From Desulfosarcina sp. BuS5 (GTDB lineage: Bacteria > Desulfobacterota > Desulfobacteria > Desulfobacterales > BuS5): DNA of 64,000 bases. Made by a program: the position numbers and the translations under genes. The notes under the pieces were generated by a model. That model saw nothing but the letters and a program-made list of their open reading frames with translations, did no database searches and was not told where the DNA came from. This document shows, piece after piece, positions 26,394 to 35,593 of the stretch. Numbering within the stretch: position 1 is the first letter of the stretch; every line of letters starts with the position of its first letter. The stretch is taken from the NCBI RefSeq assembly GCF_028752835.1, contig NZ_CP087952.1, positions 186,001-250,000 on the forward strand. Direction: 5' to 3'.

Positions 26394-26433
26394 GCGTCGT
26401 TTTTTTATTAAACATGTTTAATCGGGGTTTCCT

Positions 26434-27282
26434 GTGCTTGGCATAATAGGTGGAACAGGTCTTTATAATATTAGAGATCTTAAGATAATAAAAAAAGAGC
26501 TTGTAGATACGCCTTTCGGAGCGCCGTCCGGTGCCATGGTAACCGGAGAGCTGGATGGTGGAAAAGTAATTTTTTTGCCCCGCCACGGTGAGAACCATCA
26601 GTGTCTGCCTTCAGAAATAAATTACCGCGCAAATATATTTGCATTAAAATTAGCCGGTGTCACGCAAATCATAAGCATCTCCGCCGCCGGTAGCCTCCGC
26701 AGCGAGATTGCGCCTGGGGATTTCTCGGTTCCAGGTCAGTATTTTGATATGACCAAAGGTATTCGCAAGGCGAGTTTTTTCGGCAATGGCATGTCCGCTC
26801 ATGTTTCCACGGCAGAGCCGGCCTGCCCGGTATTGACAGAGGCTATTAAAAATGCCGGCACAAAAATTAAAGAGCCGGTTCATACAGGAGTGGTGTATGC
26901 CTGTGTGGAGGGCCCGCGGCTGGGGACTGTGGCGGAGAGTAATTTCCTAAGAAATGCCGCGTCATGCGATATTGTCGGTATGACTAATTTACCCGAAGCA
27001 TTCCTGGCCAGGGAAGCCCAAATATGTTATGCATCCATTGTCATTGCCACTGATTATGACTGCTGGCTTGATGATCCCTCAAAACATGTTTCAGTTGCAA
27101 AAGTAATTGAGCTGTATGAATCCAGCCTTGGAAAGGTGATTCATTTGTTGAAATTATTTATACAGGAACTTCCCCCCGTAAAACCGCACCTCTGCCGTGA
27201 AAGCCTTAAAGATGCAATGATTACACCTGCAGACGGGCTGCCGGATGATCAAAAGCTTATTCTTGCTGTTCTTCAAAGATAG
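26434..27282 (+). CDS. mtnP: S-methyl-5'-thioadenosine phosphorylase
   Basis: A 282-residue MTAP/PNP-family enzyme that splits 5'-methylthioadenosine into adenine and methylthioribose-1-phosphate for methionine salvage. Visible features are LGIIGGTGLYN at the start, FLPRHGENHQCLPSEINYRAN (phosphate-binding Arg-His region, two adjoining segments), EGPRLGTVAE, and GMTNLPEAFLAREAQICYAS (conserved Met and Asn). It starts with GTG at 26434, since no in-frame ATG exists upstream; GGGG lies about eight bases before. The tail beyond residue 255 is longer than in some family members. It is flanked on both sides by TATAG repeats. Confidence 0.92.
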   Translation: MLGIIGGTGLYNIRDLKIIKKELVDTPFGAPSGAMVTGELDGGKVIFLPRHGENHQCLPSEINYRANIFALKLAGVTQIISISAAGSLRSEIAPGDFSVPGQYFDMTKGIRKASFFGNGMSAHVSTAEPACPVLTEAIKNAGTKIKEPVHTGVVYACVEGPRLGTVAESNFLRNAASCDIVGMTNLPEAFLAREAQICYASIVIATDYDCWLDDPSKHVSVAKVIELYESSLGKVIHLLKLFIQELPPVKPHLCRESLKDAMITPADGLPDDQKLILAVLQR

Positions 27283-27313
27283 ATTTTATCCGGTGTTGAT
27301 AGTCCTTAACAGG

Positions 27314-27441
27314 TATAGATTGTAAGACAAATAATTTCACTGCGTTATCGGTCGTCGTAGTAGGGGTTCAAGATTTTGAACCCCTGCCCCATCTGGCCTT
27401 GTGCCAAATTGTAAAATCGGGTAATTATCTGACAATCTATA
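27314..27441. repeat. TATAG palindromic repeat, copy 5 (inverted orientation)
   Basis: A complete 128-bp copy in opposite orientation, 32 bases after the mtnP stop codon. The perfect tip GGGGTTCAAGA/TTTTGAACCCC has one mismatch, and the CTGGCCTTGTGCCAAATT and CACTGCGTTATCGGTCG cores are present. The ends are TATAGATTGTA and TGACAATCTATA. Confidence 0.9.
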
Positions 27442-27665
27442 TTTTTATTGCTTTTCATTTCAACAAATACCCACATTTCATCACAATCGACTAAATTTCA
27501 AGTTTAACCTCAGTAATATAATATATTTATCTGAATCAATTTTTGTTTACATTTTGTAAAAAAAGTCGACACATTCTTTTCTAATTTTGAATTTAATAGA
27601 AAGCGTTGTTCAATAAATAATAAGTTATTTTAAGTAGTTAATCCACAAAAGACATCTGTATGGGG
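27442..27665. other. gene-free AT-rich spacer upstream of the sigma-54 promoter
   Basis: No coding sequence is supportable here. The region precedes a sigma-54 promoter and is where enhancer sites for an NtrC-like activator would be expected, but I find no clear palindromic activator site. Confidence 0.4.
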
Positions 27666-27681
27666 TTGGCATCTTTTTTGC
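27666..27681 (+). promoter_or_regulatory. sigma-54 (-24/-12) promoter
   Basis: TTGGCATCTTTTTTGC fits the TGGCAC-N5-TTGC consensus with the GG and GC exactly 12 bases apart. It lies about 100 bases upstream of the CBS-domain gene, with no other promoter of similar quality nearby. This implies that the CBS / acyl-CoA synthetase operon needs an NtrC-type activator. Confidence 0.7.
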
Positions 27682-27780
27682 GCTATTAATTGAGTATATT
27701 TCTTTTGGCTCGCTTAACCAGTGCCAGCCACAGATGAAAAAAATTCAAGTTTTATAACAATAGAAGGGAGAAAATCAACC

Positions 27781-28458
27781 ATGTTAGTAAAAAACTGGAT
27801 GAACAAAAAGCCGGTTACAATTAATGCAGATGCTACTGTCCAGGATGCAGTGGAATTGATGCTTAAAAATGAACTCCATTTACTCCCTGTTTTGGAAAAT
27901 GACTTGCTGGTAGGGGTTGTAACAGACAAAAATCTTAAAAAAGTATCTGTGCCTGATCTTGATATACAGCCGGCAGATGATCCGGACGATAAATTTTCAA
28001 GGATTAAAATCAAAGAAATTATGACGGCGGAGCCTGTTTCCATTCCATTGGATTATACTATTCAAGAAGCCGCGGAAGTATTCCTGGTTAATAAAATATC
28101 GGGAGCGCCGGTTCTTAATGATAAAAAAAAGATGCTCGGTCTTATCACACAGGCGGATATTTTCAGAGCAATGATTTTATTTACAGGCACTGGAGATAAA
28201 GGAATTCGTTTTGCCGTTGATCAGGTTAATTTTTCCGGATGTGTAAAAGAGATAACCGACCTTATCCGGGATCATGGGGGACGCGTTAATAGTGTAATGA
28301 CATCCGTCAAGCGGGCTAAGGAAGGCCATATAAAAATTTATATTACCGCATATAATATTGACGCCCCCAGCCTTCGGAGGCTGAAAGAAATTTTGGAAGA
28401 AAAAAGCACTCTGCTTTATATGATGGATAATTCTGCTAACGAGAGAACTATTTACTAG
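27781..28458 (+). CDS. CBS-pair protein with ACT-like C-terminus
   Basis: A 225-residue protein from the ATG at 27781, set by GAAGGGAG upstream. Two CBS motifs (residues about 1-55 and 78-130) contain the usual MLVKNWMNKKPVTINAD, LPVLENDLLVGVVTDKNL and GAPVLNDKKKMLGLITQ patterns, which bind adenosyl ligands such as AMP, ATP or SAM. The C-terminal part (about 140-215) looks like an ACT-type regulatory fold. It is encoded 34 bases before an ADP-forming acyl-CoA synthetase/GNAT fusion, so it may sense adenylate charge for that enzyme. Confidence 0.9.
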   Translation: MLVKNWMNKKPVTINADATVQDAVELMLKNELHLLPVLENDLLVGVVTDKNLKKVSVPDLDIQPADDPDDKFSRIKIKEIMTAEPVSIPLDYTIQEAAEVFLVNKISGAPVLNDKKKMLGLITQADIFRAMILFTGTGDKGIRFAVDQVNFSGCVKEITDLIRDHGGRVNSVMTSVKRAKEGHIKIYITAYNIDAPSLRRLKEILEEKSTLLYMMDNSANERTIY

Positions 28459-28492
28459 GCTTTTTTATAGCGAACACTAAGGAACGAAAAAT

Positions 28493-31174
28493 ATGGGTGT
28501 AGAGAATATAAACAGGATGTTTCAACCGAAATCCGTCGCTGTAGTAGGCGCCAGCGAGAGACCTGGTAGTATCGGAAATGCGCTCATGCGGAATTTAATC
28601 AAGAGTGAATTTTCAGGAACTGTTTATCCGGTCAATCCGAACCATAAAACAATCTGGAAGCATCCCGCCTACCCATCGGTTCAGGATATTAAAGCATCAA
28701 TAGATCTTGTTATAATTTCCACTCCGATTGTTACAGCGCCGCAAATTGTGAGGTGCTGCGTAGACTCTGAGGCAGGGGGTGTGGTTATTATTTCGGCCGG
28801 TGGGAAAGAAACCGGGACCAGTGGCAAAAAAATAGAAGCTGCCATAAAAAAAGAGATAAAGCATAGCGGGCTTCGTGTTATCGGCCCTAATTGTCTTGGA
28901 ATAGTCTGCGGTAAAGCGGCCTTGAATGCCAGCTTCGCAAGTCACATGCCTCTGAAAGGCAAGATGGCATTTATTTCCCAGAGCGGCGCTATCTGTACCT
29001 CAATACTCGATCTTTCAATCAAGGAACAGTTTGGGTTCAGCTATTTTATAAGCCTCGGTTCAATGCTGGATGTCGATTTTGGAGATATGATTGATTACCT
29101 GGGTGGTGATCCTGAGGTCAGTAGTATCGTAATGTATATTGAAGGCCTTAACCGTTTCAGAAATTTTATGAGCGCTGCGCGCGCTGTATCGCGGGTTAAG
29201 CCGATTGTTGCGCTCAAATCAGGACGCACCCGGGCCGGCGCAAAAGCTGCGGCATCGCATACCGGGTCCATGGCCGGAGAGGATACTGTTTATGATGCTG
29301 CCTTCAGGCGCGCCGGTATTGTAAGGGTTAAAACCTTTGAGGAACTATTCGATTGCGCCGAATTACTTGCCAAACAGCCCAGGCCCAGGGGTTCGGGACT
29401 TGCTGTGATTACCAATGCCGGCGGTCCCGGGGTAATGGCCGCCGATGCCCTTGCTGATTACGGTATTGAACCTGCCGCTTTACTCCCTGAAACCGCTATA
29501 AAACTCGAAGCAATCCTGCCATCATACTGGAATTGCGGAAACCCTATTGATATTTTAGGTGATGCGGCAGCTGAAAGATATAATAAGGTTGTAGAGATAT
29601 GTTTAAATGCCAGGGAGATTAACGGCCTGTTAATAATGCTTTCTCCTGTGGCCCAGGTTGATCCCGCAGATATTGCCGAATCAATTATCGGTCTTCTTGG
29701 AGGAAAAAAAATTCCTGTTATAACTTCATGGATAGGCGGGAGCTATGTTGAGGCCGGCCGGAAAATTTTTAACAAAGCCGGTATCCCGACTTTTGACACG
29801 CCGGAGAGGGCGATAAGAGCCTTTATGGATCTTGATCTATATGCGAAAAATATTGAAATGCTCCAGGAGATACCATCCAAGTTTCCCAAGAAACTGGAAT
29901 TTGACCGTAAAAAGGCGAAGGAACTGGTTAATAATAAAATAGAAGCCGGAGAATTTAATATGACGGAAATTGATTCCCTATCGCTCCTTGAGGCATATGG
30001 AATTCCTGTTAATCCCGCCATAAAAGCCCTATCCGCAAAAGAGGCTGGGGATAAAGCCGAAGCAACCGGATTTCCTGTTGTTATTAAAATCAATTCAAAA
30101 GATATAAGCCATAAGACAGATGCAGGGGGTATAGCTTTAAATATAAAAAACAAGGCTGAAGCCATAGATTCGTTTGCTAATATTATGCGCAATGCAAAGG
30201 AATACAACCCTGAAGCCGTAATTGAAGGGGTGACGATACAGCCCATGGTTAACGATGTGGACTATGAACTTATCCTGGGCGCAAAAAAAGACCATGATTT
30301 CGGACCGGTTATCCTTTTCGGCATGGGGGGCACCCTGACAGAGGTAATTAAAGATATGGCCATTGCCCTGCCTCCCATTAATCGACTGCTGGCCAGGAGG
30401 CTGATGGAACAGACCAAGGTCTATTCCATTCTGCAAGGATTCAGGAGCCGCCCTCCTGCTGATTTGGTCTTTATTGAAGAAATTCTTATCCGTTTATCCC
30501 AGATGGTTACAGATATTGCCGAAATCGAGGAGCTCGATATAAATCCCCTTGTTATTAAACAAGGAAAAATCTGCGCTGTTGATGCCCGTGTTATTTTGAA
30601 ACCTGCGGATATCCCGGCTCCATTTCATCTTGTTATAAGTCCATACCCCAATCAGCATGAGGAGATTATTACGCATCCAAAGCTTGGTGAGCTGTTAATA
30701 CGACCCATAAGACCCGATGATGCTACGCTGCTTGAAAATCTTTTTAATACGCTTTCTCCCCAGAGTGTATACCATCGGTTTTTCGGATACCTGAAGCGTC
30801 TTCCTCACAGCATGCTGGCAAGGTTTACCCAGATAGACTATGACAGGGAAATAGCTTTTGTAGCTCTCAGCAATACGAAAGACGGTGAAATAATGTTGGG
30901 AGCCGCCCGGGTTATCACCCAGATTAATCGCAAGCATGCCGAGTTTGCCGTTCTGGTGGGAGATCCATGGCAGGGCAAAGGTATAGGAGCGGAATTGCTC
31001 AAACGCTGCCTGGCAATTGCAAGAGAACATGGGATAGAAAAGGTCTGGGGGATGGTGCTTTATGAAAATACCCAGATGTTGTCTTTGAGCAAAAAAATCG
31101 GCTTTACAATAAAAAAGAATCCAGGGGCCGGTGTTTATGAATTAAACCTGGAACTCGGGAAGGCTAAATTATAA
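28493..31174 (+). CDS. ADP-forming acyl-CoA synthetase fused to a GNAT acetyltransferase (Pat-like)
   Basis: An 893-residue fusion: CoA-binding domain (about 5-130, VAVVGASERPGSIGNALM), succinyl-CoA-ligase-like domain (150-290, FISQSGAICTSILD; the phosphohistidine region includes ASHTGSMAGED), ATP-grasp domain (475-695, GFPVVIKINSKDISHKTDAGG) and a C-terminal GNAT domain (725-890, GDPWQGKGIGAELLKRCL with the acetyl-CoA loop). The layout is that of Pat/PatZ protein lysine acetyltransferases, in which the synthetase half may be regulatory rather than catalytic. It follows the CBS gene in one operon behind a sigma-54 promoter. Confidence 0.93.
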   Translation: MGVENINRMFQPKSVAVVGASERPGSIGNALMRNLIKSEFSGTVYPVNPNHKTIWKHPAYPSVQDIKASIDLVIISTPIVTAPQIVRCCVDSEAGGVVIISAGGKETGTSGKKIEAAIKKEIKHSGLRVIGPNCLGIVCGKAALNASFASHMPLKGKMAFISQSGAICTSILDLSIKEQFGFSYFISLGSMLDVDFGDMIDYLGGDPEVSSIVMYIEGLNRFRNFMSAARAVSRVKPIVALKSGRTRAGAKAAASHTGSMAGEDTVYDAAFRRAGIVRVKTFEELFDCAELLAKQPRPRGSGLAVITNAGGPGVMAADALADYGIEPAALLPETAIKLEAILPSYWNCGNPIDILGDAAAERYNKVVEICLNAREINGLLIMLSPVAQVDPADIAESIIGLLGGKKIPVITSWIGGSYVEAGRKIFNKAGIPTFDTPERAIRAFMDLDLYAKNIEMLQEIPSKFPKKLEFDRKKAKELVNNKIEAGEFNMTEIDSLSLLEAYGIPVNPAIKALSAKEAGDKAEATGFPVVIKINSKDISHKTDAGGIALNIKNKAEAIDSFANIMRNAKEYNPEAVIEGVTIQPMVNDVDYELILGAKKDHDFGPVILFGMGGTLTEVIKDMAIALPPINRLLARRLMEQTKVYSILQGFRSRPPADLVFIEEILIRLSQMVTDIAEIEELDINPLVIKQGKICAVDARVILKPADIPAPFHLVISPYPNQHEEIITHPKLGELLIRPIRPDDATLLENLFNTLSPQSVYHRFFGYLKRLPHSMLARFTQIDYDREIAFVALSNTKDGEIMLGAARVITQINRKHAEFAVLVGDPWQGKGIGAELLKRCLAIAREHGIEKVWGMVLYENTQMLSLSKKIGFTIKKNPGAGVYELNLELGKAKL

Positions 31175-31210
31175 ATTTTCATATAAGAGCAGAGGGTATT
31201 TTTTAAAAAA

Positions 31211-31348
31211 GTTTTCCATAAACAGGATGCCTCGCCCTATAAGTTCGATCTATGTATTAACTGCGATTATATTAAAAAACCTCAAACGGCTGTGGATATA
31301 ATTCATAGTGCGTTTATGGAAAAATTTGCCTCTGATTTAAGTGATTAA
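31211..31348 (+). pseudogene. cytidylate-kinase-like C-terminal remnant
   Basis: Forty-five codons beginning VFHKQDASPYKFDLCINCDY and ending SAFMEKFASDLSD match the C-terminal end of the cytidylate-kinase-like family, in which a DTSPYKFDLVINCD-type pattern is common. The rest of the gene is missing. A relative is encoded as part of the fusion at 45643, so this first signalling block may once have had its own copy. A TATAG repeat starts three bases after the stop. Confidence 0.6.
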
Positions 31349-31350
31349 TA

Positions 31351-31455
31351 TATAGATTTTTAGATAATTAATTGCACAAGGCCAGAGGGAGGAAGGGGTA
31401 TTGTAATACTCCGACGACCGATAACGCAGTGAAATTATTTGTGTGGAAATCTATA
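31351..31455. repeat. TATAG palindromic repeat, copy 6 (short form)
   Basis: A 105-bp copy with ends TATAGATTTTTAG and GGAAATCTATA, cores CACAAGGCCAGAGGGAGG and ACGACCGATAACGCAGTG, and tip GTATTGTAATAC. Both outer arms have changed together relative to copy 1 (GATTTT opposite AAATC). Confidence 0.9.
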
Positions 31456-31497
31456 GGTGTTGAAATGGGTGATGCACCTTAGGCCGCAATAAATTTT

Positions 31498-31578
31498 GAG
31501 CGTCAAAATTCTATAGATTTGATTGTAATATCTACTCACGGTAGTTACGGTTTGACACGATGCAGTAAGGGAGTTTAG
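31498..31578 (+). pseudogene. UspA C-terminal remnant
   Basis: A 26-codon piece reading ERQNSIDLIVISTHGSYGL followed by TRCSKGV and a stop. DLIVISTHG is the hallmark of the end of UspA domains. The rest of the domain, including the final glycine-rich ATP loop, is absent. The 200 bases that follow hold nothing recognisable up to the kinase gene. Confidence 0.55.
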
Positions 31579-31781
31579 CCGGAAAAAGGAGAGGCGGAAT
31601 GATTTTGTTCTGTTAACCGGCTTTTATTATGACTTCATTTATGCTGTTTTTTGTTGAATTTTGTTTCAAGAGAAAGTATATAAAAAAAAATTATATTTTT
31701 AATTTGATCCTGACCAGCCTGAAAAAAAAATTAATCATAAAAATATAATGGAGTAGATTAGTACAAAACAAACCTAAAAGT

Positions 31782-33527
31782 ATGAAACCCAACAAAAAAT
31801 CCGACAATGTTTATTACCAGTCGCTTGGCAGGAAAGTGATTTTTCAAATCACCATAATGTCACTCATCCCGATTTTTATAGTCAGTTGTATTATTCTTTT
31901 TCAGTTTCAGAAAGCAAATCATAAGAAAGTTCACGCCCATTTAGTAGAACTTGTATTAAAGCATAAACAGAATATCGATAGCTTTTTGACTGAAAAATTG
32001 AATGATATCCAGGTAGTATCAAAATTATTTTCCTATCCTGACTTAAGTAATGAATTATTTTTAGAAAATAAACTGGCCTTGCTGCGCCAGGGATTTGATG
32101 CAGTCTTTGTGGATTTGGGGGTGATTGACGACAAGGGTCTTCAGGTTGCTTATGCAGGGCCGTTTAAGCTGCTGAAAGCCGATTATTCAAAAGCTGAATG
32201 GTTTACAAATGCTATTCACAGCCGATATTTTATCAGCGATGTTTTTTTAGGTTTGCGTGAGCATCCCCATTTTATCATTGCGGTCAGGCAGAAGTGGGAA
32301 GGCAGATACTGGATTTTAAGGGCCACCATCGATTTTAAAGCATTCAACTCATTAGTGAAAAATCTCCGTATAGGAAAAACAGGATTTGCGTTTATAATTA
32401 ATAAAAAAGGAGATTTTCAAACAAAATCATTTTTCGACTCTACGGCCAGCAAGGAAAATATTTTAAACTTTTTAAAGTGCTGCATGAATAACGAATGTGA
32501 AGACTATGTTTTTGAAAGAACCGATGATTCAGGTACTGACAAGATATATGTGGCATCATTCCTCAAAAATGGCGACTGGCTTCTGTTGTATCAGCAGGAC
32601 GCAGGGGATGCTTTTTCCGACTTTAACCACGCCCGAAATATTGCCGTAATGTTAATATTGGTAACTGTCCTATGCGTTATTCTTTATGCCGTTTTGTTCT
32701 CAAAAAATGTAGTCAGACGGATTAAAAAATCCGACACTGAAAGTCAGGCAATGAATGAGAAGGTAATAGAAACCGGCAAACTGGCAACTGTAGGTGAATT
32801 GGCGGCCGGGATTGCCCATGAAATCAACAACCCTGTTGCTATTATGGTTGAAGAAGCGGGCTGGATAGAAGATCTGCTGGAGGAAGAGGAATTTGAAGAA
32901 TCCGAGAATTTCGATGAATTTCAAAGGGCTCTGAAGCAGATCAATACCCAGGGAAAACGCTGCAAGGAGATAACCCATAAATTATTGAGTTTTGCAAGAA
33001 AAACCGATAGCAGAATTACTGAGTTGCAAGTAAATGAACTTCTTGAAGATATGGTTGCGCTTTCAGCGCAAAGAGCTAAATACAGCAATGTTGAAATTAA
33101 TACGATTTTAGATAATGATCTGCCGGAAATACGTTTGTCCCATTCGGAAATGCAACAGGTATTTCTTAATCTGATAAATAATGCCCTTGATGCCATGGAG
33201 AATAAGGGCGGAATTCTCAACATAGAGAGCAGACTGTCAGACGATTATGTTGAGATAAAAATCTCGGATAACGGTGCAGGAATTCCGGCCGCCAATCTTG
33301 AAAGAATATTTGATCCTTTTTTTACAACCAAACCTGTTGGTAAAGGTACCGGCCTGGGGCTTTCTATTTGTTACGGTATCATAAAAAAAATGGGCGGTGA
33401 CATAGAAGCCGAGAGCTTAATAGATGTGGGAACAACATTTAAGATTAAATTACCTTTTGACAAAAAAAGCAGTTGTATAGATGGAAAAGATGATGTCAGA
33501 GAATGCAGCAAAAAAGAATCAGACTGA
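31782..33527 (+). CDS. dCache sensor histidine kinase (NtrB-type)
   Basis: A 581-residue membrane kinase: TM1 (about 18-40), periplasmic double-Cache sensor (45-285), TM2 (286-308), DHp with [11 protein letters not shown] (His346) and an HATPase_c domain with [18 protein letters not shown] and GKGTGLGLS. There is no HAMP domain. The sensor shares [14 protein letters not shown] and [10 protein letters not shown]-type motifs with the kinase at 46896, so the two are paralogues. It overlaps the following response-regulator gene by 47 bases, and an SLC13 anion transporter follows that. A role in sensing the transported anion is likely but is an inference. Confidence 0.92.
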   Translation: MKPNKKSDNVYYQSLGRKVIFQITIMSLIPIFIVSCIILFQFQKANHKKVHAHLVELVLKHKQNIDSFLTEKLNDIQVVSKLFSYPDLSNELFLENKLALLRQGFDAVFVDLGVIDDKGLQVAYAGPFKLLKADYSKAEWFTNAIHSRYFISDVFLGLREHPHFIIAVRQKWEGRYWILRATIDFKAFNSLVKNLRIGKTGFAFIINKKGDFQTKSFFDSTASKENILNFLKCCMNNECEDYVFERTDDSGTDKIYVASFLKNGDWLLLYQQDAGDAFSDFNHARNIAVMLILVTVLCVILYAVLFSKNVVRRIKKSDTESQAMNEKVIETGKLATVGELAAGIAHEINNPVAIMVEEAGWIEDLLEEEEFEESENFDEFQRALKQINTQGKRCKEITHKLLSFARKTDSRITELQVNELLEDMVALSAQRAKYSNVEINTILDNDLPEIRLSHSEMQQVFLNLINNALDAMENKGGILNIESRLSDDYVEIKISDNGAGIPAANLERIFDPFFTTKPVGKGTGLGLSICYGIIKKMGGDIEAESLIDVGTTFKIKLPFDKKSSCIDGKDDVRECSKKESD

Positions 33528-33957
33528 TTCGGAAAAATCCGGCAACCCTGAACCGATCAGGCTTCTCCTTGTAGATGATGAGAAGGGGTTTGCAAATGTT
33601 ATTTCAAAAAGATTGCGAAAAAGAAATATTGATGTAGCTACGACTTACAGCGGCGCTGAAGCCATTAAGGTGCTCAGGAAAAAAAAATTTGATGTGGCTG
33701 TTTTGGATCTGAAGATGGAGGATATGAATGGGATTGAAGTTTTAAAGATATTCAAGACCATGGCTCCGGATCTTTCCGTGGTCATGCTAACCGGTCACGG
33801 TTCCGAAGAGGCGGCCAGGGACGGGATTGCCTTGGGGGCTGTAGATTACCTGACCAAGCCGTGTGATTTCGGAGAACTTGTCGATAAGATTCAGGAAGCC
33901 TTTAAGATAAGGAAAGAAAAAATAATAAATGAAAAGGGATTGAACAGGGAGAAATAA
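33481..33957 (+). CDS. single-domain response regulator
   Basis: A 158-residue protein with a receiver domain from about residue 28 to 145 ([12 protein letters not shown], phosphoacceptor D76 in VLDLKMED, MLTGHGS, TKPCDF) and no output domain. The start lies inside the end of the kinase gene, and its stop overlaps the ATG of the transporter (TAATG), so kinase, regulator and transporter form one tightly coupled operon. The 20-residue polar N-terminal extension has no assigned role. Confidence 0.92.
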   Translation: MEKMMSENAAKKNQTDSEKSGNPEPIRLLLVDDEKGFANVISKRLRKRNIDVATTYSGAEAIKVLRKKKFDVAVLDLKMEDMNGIEVLKIFKTMAPDLSVVMLTGHGSEEAARDGIALGAVDYLTKPCDFGELVDKIQEAFKIRKEKIINEKGLNREK

Positions 33958-35537
33958 TGTTTTTAAAAACCAAGGAGTTTCAGCTTTGTATAGCGGTTTT
34001 ACTGGGAATTATTATTTTATTGTTGCCTAGACCCGAGGGAACAAAATTCAAGATAACCGGCGATGAAAACAAAGTGTTATTTCAAAATATTAATGAATAC
34101 TTTACTTTTGAGCCGGAAAAAGAAGGAGTTGCGGGAGAATATATTATAAAGTCAAAAAATCCCGGCACTCCCGAGGCGACCGGAGATTTTCTCAAGGAGC
34201 AGGCATCAGAATTAGGAATAGAGGGGCTTCAGGTATATTATGTCGATGGCCTTTCCCCCAGGGCGAAAAGATTTCTGGCCGTACTTATAGTCCTGGTTTT
34301 CATGTTTGTTGCCGAACCGATACCCCTTGAAATTACAGCAATATGTATAGGTGTTTTACTGGTAGTCATGAACATCTGCGATGTCAAACAGGCCTGGGCC
34401 CCGTACATGCACCCGGTGGTTGTTTTTATAATGTGCTGCCTGATATTTGCCATTACGCTGGATAAGGCCGGTATTACGAAACGCCTGGGGTATTTTATAA
34501 TCAAGATGGCCGGAAGCAGTGTAACCAAGTTCACATTCATTATCGCCATAGGTCTGGGAATATCATCTTCTTTTATGCATGATGCGGCAGCATGCGCCAT
34601 AGGGATCGTAACAATGCTGCCACTGATGAAAGCTGTCGGTATTGAACCCCATTCCAGGACAGCCAAGTTTATGTTGCTTTCCCTGCCCTTCGCATGTTCC
34701 TGTGGAGGTATGGGGAGTTTAATGGGAGGCGGCCGATGTATGGTGGCGGCAGCTTTTCTAAAGGAGTTTACAGGTGTTGAAATCACTTTTTTTGACTGGA
34801 TAAAGTATGCCATGCCGCTGGCCATAATTACAGTGCCCGTTGCAGTCTGTTTGGTATATATGGTTTTCCGGCCCGATCCTAAATTCAAGCTGCCTGAATT
34901 TGATGAGAAACTGGGTCCCTGGACTGCTGTTGAAAAAAAGACTCTTATTATTATAGGTCTGACCCTTGCATTCTGGTTTACCAAGGGCCTTCACGGCATA
35001 CATTATTCTGTAACCGGTATGCTGGGCGTTACTGCTTTAGTCTTGTTCCGCGTTCTGAAATGGGAAGATATCAATGACAACCTCGAATGGGGGACATCTC
35101 TCTTTATTTTTGGCGGAGGTATATCTCTTGGTCTGGCAATGGGTTATTCAGGCGCGGCCAATTATTTTGCCAACCTTTTTTTCCCGTTAGTTCAGGGCGG
35201 AGGCTGGCTGCTTCTATTTGCAGGTGTGGCTGTTTTTGGAGCCCTGGTTACAAACGCCATGGCGAATGTTGCTGCTGCTGCGCTGATATTGCCGATTGTT
35301 ATCCCCATGGCGCAGCTGGAAGGAGTAGATCCCAGGGTGCTGGCTTTATGCCTCGGAACAGCGACATCTTTTGCCATGCTGCTGGTAATCGGCTGTCCGC
35401 CGAATGCCATTGCATACAGTTATCGATATTTTAAATCATCCGATCTTACCAAGGTCGGCGCTGTCGCTACACCTGTTTTACTCGTGATTCTTATTCTGGC
35501 TGCATCAATCTGGTGGAAGTTTTTGGGGCTGATATAA
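33957..35537 (+). CDS. SLC13/DASS family anion:sodium symporter
   Basis: A 526-residue membrane protein of the divalent anion:Na+ symporter family. A first helix is followed by an unusual hydrophilic segment of about 70 residues (about 25-95), then the usual 10-11 helices (FMFVAEPIPLEITAICIGVLLV at about 110 marks the family entry). The SMANVAAA-type Na+/substrate clamp is represented by TNAMANVAAAALILP (near 435). Family substrates are sulfate, thiosulfate, phosphate or C4-dicarboxylates. In a sulfate-reducer background, sulfate is plausible, but the sequence does not decide it. Confidence 0.9.
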   Translation: MFLKTKEFQLCIAVLLGIIILLLPRPEGTKFKITGDENKVLFQNINEYFTFEPEKEGVAGEYIIKSKNPGTPEATGDFLKEQASELGIEGLQVYYVDGLSPRAKRFLAVLIVLVFMFVAEPIPLEITAICIGVLLVVMNICDVKQAWAPYMHPVVVFIMCCLIFAITLDKAGITKRLGYFIIKMAGSSVTKFTFIIAIGLGISSSFMHDAAACAIGIVTMLPLMKAVGIEPHSRTAKFMLLSLPFACSCGGMGSLMGGGRCMVAAAFLKEFTGVEITFFDWIKYAMPLAIITVPVAVCLVYMVFRPDPKFKLPEFDEKLGPWTAVEKKTLIIIGLTLAFWFTKGLHGIHYSVTGMLGVTALVLFRVLKWEDINDNLEWGTSLFIFGGGISLGLAMGYSGAANYFANLFFPLVQGGGWLLLFAGVAVFGALVTNAMANVAAAALILPIVIPMAQLEGVDPRVLALCLGTATSFAMLLVIGCPPNAIAYSYRYFKSSDLTKVGAVATPVLLVILILAASIWWKFLGLI

Positions 35538-35593
35538 ATCAAAGCCGTATTAAAAAACGCGGCCTGGGACATGGGAAAAAAGGCATCTGATTT

